DNA of 64,000 nt, from assembly GCA_002284895.1 (NCBI GenBank), contig CP015605.1:806001-870000 (forward strand), written 5' to 3'. Position 1 is the stretch's first letter. Every line of letters starts with the position of its first letter. Of this stretch, positions 60,216 to 64,000 are shown piece after piece. This stretch comes from Actinobacteria bacterium IMCC19121. GTDB lineage: Bacteria > Actinomycetota > Actinomycetes > Nanopelagicales > Nanopelagicaceae. The position numbers were made by a program, and so were the translations under genes. A model generated the notes under the pieces. That model was not told the DNA's origin. It saw only the letters and a list, made by a program, of their open reading frames with translations, and did no database searches.

Positions 60216-61814
60216 CTAATCGATAGAAACTAAGTCGAAGTACTCGTCTTTCCATAGATCCTCATCGCCATCTGGCAACAAGATAACTCGCTCAGGCTTA
60301 AGTGATTGCACAGCACCTTCATCGTGAGAAACCATGATGACTGAGCCTTGATACTCAGCAAGTGCTCCAAGGATTTCGGCGCGAGATGCTGGATCTAAGT
60401 TATTTGTTGGCTCATCTAGGAGCAATACATTTGCTGCAGAGACAACTAGAACGGCCAAAGCTAGGCGTGTTCGCTCACCACCAGATAAGACTTTGACAGG
60501 TTTGTGAACATCATCGCCGATGAAAAGGAATGAACCTAAAGTGTTACGGGCTTCTGGTTCACGCAGATCTGGCGTTGCAGACATCATGTTCTCTAAGACT
60601 GTGCGCTCAAAGTCCAGGGATTCATGTTCCTGGGCGTAGTAACCAATCTTTAGACCATGGCCTTGTTCAACTTTTCCAGTATCAGATTCAAGTTCACCGG
60701 CCAGAATTCTAAGAAGAGTTGTCTTTCCAGCACCGTTAAGTCCAAGGATTACAACACGAGAGCCCTTATCAATCACACAGGAAACATCGGTAAAGATTTC
60801 AAGTGAGCCATAAGACTTTGATAGCTCTTCACCAGAAAGGGGAGTCTTGCCACATGGGGCAGGAGTTGGAAAGCGCAGACGTGCAACTTTGTCATTGACG
60901 CGAACATCTTCTAGACCGCTGCGAAGTTTTTCAGCTCTACGTAACATGCCTTGGGCAGCAGTTGCCTTCGATGCCTTTGCACGCATCTTCTCACCCTGCT
61001 TCTGCAAAATCTCTGCACGCTTTTCAGCATTGGCACGCTCTTTCTTACGGCGGTGCTCATCTTGTTCGCGCTGGAGAAGGTATGCCTTCCAACCCAAGTT
61101 ATAGACATCGATAACGTTGCGGTTGGCATCAAGATAGAAAACTTTATTAACAACGGTTTCAATCAAGTTCACATCGTGGGAGATGATGACAAGGCCGCCA
61201 GAGTATTTAGCTAAAAACTCACGCAGCCACATAATGGAGTCAGCATCTAAGTGGTTAGTTGGCTCATCTAGTAGCAAAGTTTCAGCGCCACTAAAGAGAA
61301 TGCGAGCTAATTCAATACGACGGCGTTGACCACCAGAGAGTGTGGAGAGCTCGTGACCAAAGACAGCCTCTGTCACACCTAAAGATGTTGCAATCGCTTC
61401 TGCTTCAGCAGTTGCTGCATATCCACCGGCAGCACTGAACTCATGTTCAACGCGGGTGTAGCGATCCATTGCTTTCTCTAACGCTTCACCTTGGGCAGTC
61501 GCCATCTCTTCTTCCACAGCGCGCATGCGATGTGAAATCTGATCTAAATCACGGGCAGAGAGAATGCGCTCGATTACTGTGCCAGGTTCATCGCCAGTGC
61601 GCGGATCTTGTGGCAGATAACCGATTTTTCCTGTGCGATTTACCGCGCCCCCTGCAGGCATAGTTTCACCTGCTAATACTTTTGCAAGAGTGGATTTACC
61701 GGCACCGTTTCTACCCACAAAACCAATGCGGTCACCGCTATTGATACGCACAGTTACGCCTTTAACCAGCAGGCGAGCACCTGCTCGAAGTTCTAGCGCT
61801 TGGGTTGAAATCAC
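60216..61814 (-). CDS. ABC-F family ATPase
   Basis: A 532-residue cytoplasmic protein with two ABC ATPase domains and no membrane part. Walker A motifs are GRNGAGKST and GLNGAGKTT, signatures LSGGQRRRIELA and LSGGERTRLALA, and Walker B motifs LLLDEPTNHLD and LLLDEPTNNLD. A charged linker (QDEHRRKKERANAEKRAEIL) joins them. ABC-F proteins act on the ribosome in translation quality or antibiotic protection; the subtype is not clear. The GTG start at 61814 has TAAACT 5 nt upstream. It lies 22 bp after the topoisomerase A gene. Confidence 0.93.
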   Translation of the reverse strand: MISTQALELRAGARLLVKGVTVRINSGDRIGFVGRNGAGKSTLAKVLAGETMPAGGAVNRTGKIGYLPQDPRTGDEPGTVIERILSARDLDQISHRMRAVEEEMATAQGEALEKAMDRYTRVEHEFSAAGGYAATAEAEAIATSLGVTEAVFGHELSTLSGGQRRRIELARILFSGAETLLLDEPTNHLDADSIMWLREFLAKYSGGLVIISHDVNLIETVVNKVFYLDANRNVIDVYNLGWKAYLLQREQDEHRRKKERANAEKRAEILQKQGEKMRAKASKATAAQGMLRRAEKLRSGLEDVRVNDKVARLRFPTPAPCGKTPLSGEELSKSYGSLEIFTDVSCVIDKGSRVVILGLNGAGKTTLLRILAGELESDTGKVEQGHGLKIGYYAQEHESLDFERTVLENMMSATPDLREPEARNTLGSFLFIGDDVHKPVKVLSGGERTRLALAVLVVSAANVLLLDEPTNNLDPASRAEILGALAEYQGSVIMVSHDEGAVQSLKPERVILLPDGDEDLWKDEYFDLVSID

Positions 61815-61836
61815 GCCGTAGTTTAACGCTTAGAGC

Positions 61837-63369
61837 TTAGGCAGCGCCAATTCTAGTTTTTCTGGCGGTCGCAAATGACTTACCAACTGCGGTTAATTCA
61901 TCTGAAACCTGTGCTTTGATCGCATCTTCACTTTTTAGCAGTTTAGTCAGTTCTGCAATCGTTGCTTTTAACTCTTTTTGCTCTGTTTCAAGTTCTAGTT
62001 TGCTCATCTTTGTTAAACGACGAAGTGGCATATCCAAGATATAGGTAGTTTGTTCATCATTTAACTTAAAGTCCTTCATTAACTTCTCTTTAGCAGCTGC
62101 TGCATCATCGCTGCCACGGATAATCTTGATGACCTTATCGATATCGATAATCGCCTTCAATAGACCATCTACAAGAGTTAAGCGACCTTCAGCCTTTGCT
62201 TTGCGAAACTCAGAGCGACGACGAACAACTTCAATGCGATGTTCAATGAAGACTTTAAGCAGCTCTTTTAATCCAAGCGTCTGAGGTTTTCCCTTCACCA
62301 ATGCCACAGCATTGATGGAGAAGGCATCTTCCATTGGAGTTAAGGCATAGAGCTGTTCTAAGACGGCTTCTGGTTCAAAGCCATTCTTGATCTCAATAAC
62401 TACGTTGGTGCCAGTCTGGCCATCAGTTAAATCGATGATGTCGCTAATTCCTTGGATCTTCTTAGCTTTAACAAGGGCTGCAATGCGCTCAACGACTTTT
62501 TCAGGTCCAATGGTGAAGGGAAGTTCTTTAATAACAATTCCCATTTTGCGTGTGGAAACCTTTTCGATCTCAACACTTGCACGGACTTTAAAGGAGCCCT
62601 TACCGGTTGCATATGCCTCGCGCACACCATCAAGGCCAACAAGTTCTCCGCCCGTTGGAAAATCTGGACCTGGAACGAATTTCATCAACTGCTTAACTGT
62701 GGCAGATGGGTTTTCAATCAAAAACTTAGTTGCAGCGATAACTTCACCTAGATTATGTGGAGCCATGTTGGTGGCCATACCCACAGCAATTCCAGAACCG
62801 CCGTTAACAAGCAAGTTGGGATATGCAGCAGGTAGAACGAGAGGTTCAGCTAATTGGCCGTCATAGTTAGGACCAAAGTCAACGGTGTTCTCATCAGCCT
62901 CTGCAACCATTGCCATTGCAGCAGATGCAAGGCGGGCTTCGGTATAGCGCATCGCTGCAGGACCGGCATCGAGTGAACCAAAGTTTCCGTGACCATCAAT
63001 GAGTGGAAGTCGCATTGAGAAAGATTGCGCCATGCGAACAAGTGCGTCATAAATTGCGCCATCTCCGTGAGGGTGCAACTTACCCATTACTTCACCAACA
63101 ACACGTGCACTCTTAACATGTCCGCGCTCTGGGCGAAGTCCCATATCTGCCATCTGATGCAAGATACGACGGTGAACTGGCTTTAAACCATCACGTGCAT
63201 CAGGAAGTGCGCGTGAATAAATTACTGAGTATGCATACTCAAGAAAAGATTCTGAAACTTCTTTTGAAACTTCGATATCAACGATCTTGCCTGGGTATTC
63301 ACCAGGTTTTGGACCGACGGGTTTTTTCCCTTTTGCCGCAGTTTTCGCGGGAGTCTTCGCAGTTGCCAT
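61837..63369 (-). CDS. parC: Type IIA DNA topoisomerase subunit A without C-terminal domain (ParC-like)
   Basis: A 510-residue subunit A. After a basic N-terminal lead (TAKTPAKTAAKGKKP) come the winged-helix and tower domains, with the quinolone-site region HVKSARVVGEVMGKLHPHGD and the catalytic Tyr142 (AAMRYTEARL). The protein ends in the coiled-coil region (KMSKLELETEQKELKATIAE) plus about 35 residues. Usual subunits have about 800 residues with a DNA-wrapping beta-pinwheel, which is absent here and not found in other frames, because the next gene starts 22 bp later. It probably pairs with parE at 54373 and should decatenate or relax DNA but not supercoil it. Confidence 0.9.
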   Translation of the reverse strand: MATAKTPAKTAAKGKKPVGPKPGEYPGKIVDIEVSKEVSESFLEYAYSVIYSRALPDARDGLKPVHRRILHQMADMGLRPERGHVKSARVVGEVMGKLHPHGDGAIYDALVRMAQSFSMRLPLIDGHGNFGSLDAGPAAMRYTEARLASAAMAMVAEADENTVDFGPNYDGQLAEPLVLPAAYPNLLVNGGSGIAVGMATNMAPHNLGEVIAATKFLIENPSATVKQLMKFVPGPDFPTGGELVGLDGVREAYATGKGSFKVRASVEIEKVSTRKMGIVIKELPFTIGPEKVVERIAALVKAKKIQGISDIIDLTDGQTGTNVVIEIKNGFEPEAVLEQLYALTPMEDAFSINAVALVKGKPQTLGLKELLKVFIEHRIEVVRRRSEFRKAKAEGRLTLVDGLLKAIIDIDKVIKIIRGSDDAAAAKEKLMKDFKLNDEQTTYILDMPLRRLTKMSKLELETEQKELKATIAELTKLLKSEDAIKAQVSDELTAVGKSFATARKTRIGAA

Positions 63370-63394
63370 TGGAGCATTGTGCCAAGAGAGTTGC

Positions 63395-64000
63395 TTAATC
63401 TAGGGGAGGGCGCGCCCCAACAGTTGCTACACACTTTGCCGCAAGTGCAGTTCCGGCTGAAAGGGATGCCTGTAAATCATTTGTTTCTAGCCACTTTGGA
63501 ATAAATCCAGCAGCAAATGAATCTCCAGCACCTGTTGTGTCGACCACATTTGTAGTGACGGCTGACACCTTTGCAACGATCTCGCCATGAACGGCCATTG
63601 CGCCGCGAGAACCTAATTTGATGACAACAAGTGGTGTGTAAGCAGTCAGATTCTTTTCTGCCGTTTCAACATCTTTGGCATCACCTAGATAGAGAGCTTC
63701 TTCAGAGTTAAGAAGAATTCCATCCATGAGTTTGACCCAGGATAAAACTTCATCGCGGGAAACAATCTTCATCGCTCCAGTTGTAGTTGGATCAAAATAG
63801 ATTGGCTTTCCAGCTGCCTTTATCTTTGCAATCATAGAAAGAACTGCGTCGCGGCTGCGAAAATCTAGTAGCGCATAACCACTCAAATACACGCCATCCA
63901 CATCATCTAGCGGTGGCAAATCGCTTACTTCAAGATCTGCGTTAGCCCCGTTATCTGGAAACATTGTGCGCTCACCATTGGCATCGACCAAGATAACCAC
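63395..64000 (-). CDS. PfkB-family sugar kinase (partial)
   Basis: The C-terminal 201 codons are in the window; the start lies beyond 64000. The signature VDTTGAGDSFAAGF with the catalytic Asp marks the PfkB/ribokinase family, and YLSGYALLDFRSRDAV and PIYFDPTTTGAMKIV are typical core blocks. The sugar substrate (ribose, fructose, adenosine or other) cannot be told. It is the upstream neighbour of the topoisomerase A gene, 25 bp away on the same strand. Confidence 0.88.
   Translation of the reverse strand: MVILVDANGERTMFPDNGANADLEVSDLPPLDDVDGVYLSGYALLDFRSRDAVLSMIAKIKAAGKPIYFDPTTTGAMKIVSRDEVLSWVKLMDGILLNSEEALYLGDAKDVETAEKNLTAYTPLVVIKLGSRGAMAVHGEIVAKVSAVTTNVVDTTGAGDSFAAGFIPKWLETNDLQASLSAGTALAAKCVATVGARPPLD

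Overview
The window looks like a chromosomal segment of a small-genome, moderately low-GC actinobacterium, probably a free-living aquatic one of the Nanopelagicales (acI) type. That placement is inference from gene content; no search was run. Supporting signs are a mycoredoxin, DUF4192 and DUF6986 proteins, a SAM-IV riboswitch upstream of metY-metX, a Lys/Ala-rich HrdB-type sigma factor followed by a DUF7455 protein and a second gyrB-like gene, a divergent lexA/LysM pair with actinobacterial SOS boxes, nrdR-nrdJ, and several mycobacterial-type RecA-independent DNA-damage promoters (TTGTCAG-N10-TAnnnT). Many genes appear leaderless: a TAnnnT box ends 6-7 nt before the start codon.

Layout. 0-5.2 kb: end of a transporter binding protein, a terminator, a choline-dehydrogenase-like GMC oxidase, fdhD, a copper amine oxidase and a UbiA-like prenyltransferase. 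5.2-9.9 kb: a secreted PHM-like copper monooxygenase, an unknown secreted protein, DUF1905, an RNA-rich gap with a tRNA-like gene, DUF4236-TPR, DUF4287/DUF1801 and mycoredoxin. 9.9-16 kb: a coupled acyl-CoA dehydrogenase / phosphotransferase / alcohol dehydrogenase operon, an SDR and small membrane proteins.

16-20 kb is the accessory region. It holds a CPBP protease, a membrane-anchored protein, a phosphoribosyltransferase-SLOG pair, a zinc ribbon coupled to a 36-residue ORF, an unknown 100-residue protein and a VWA gene. These are joined by six close matches to the PafBC promoter motif. Before the VWA gene lies a C-rich leader with a 16-codon ORF and five hairpins. The VWA gene is cut after its MIDAS motif and runs directly into an MFS gene that has lost its 5' end.

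20-27 kb: DoxX, a secreted cytochrome b5 domain on a Pro-Thr stalk, a DUF2256/FeS-photolyase/TspO light group, several very small genes, an SDR, a DUF305 lipoprotein and a methyltransferase. 27-36.5 kb: a ureide operon (malic enzyme, malate synthase, allantoinase, allantoicase, DUF6986) with a divergent IclR regulator, paired operator palindromes and an NCS1 permease. Together these can carry allantoin through glyoxylate and malate to pyruvate. 36.5-41.2 kb: lexA, the LysM gene, nrdR and nrdJ. 41.3-44.8 kb: FMN riboswitch and ribD-ribE-ribBA-ribH. 44.9-51.3 kb: dinG, NUDIX, PKD, DUF4192, SAM-IV riboswitch, metY-metX. 51.4-64 kb: rpoD, a CDGSH-hydratase fusion, DUF7455, parE-like, two large secreted proteins, an ABC-F ATPase, a subunit-A topoisomerase gene without its C-terminal domain, and part of a PfkB kinase.
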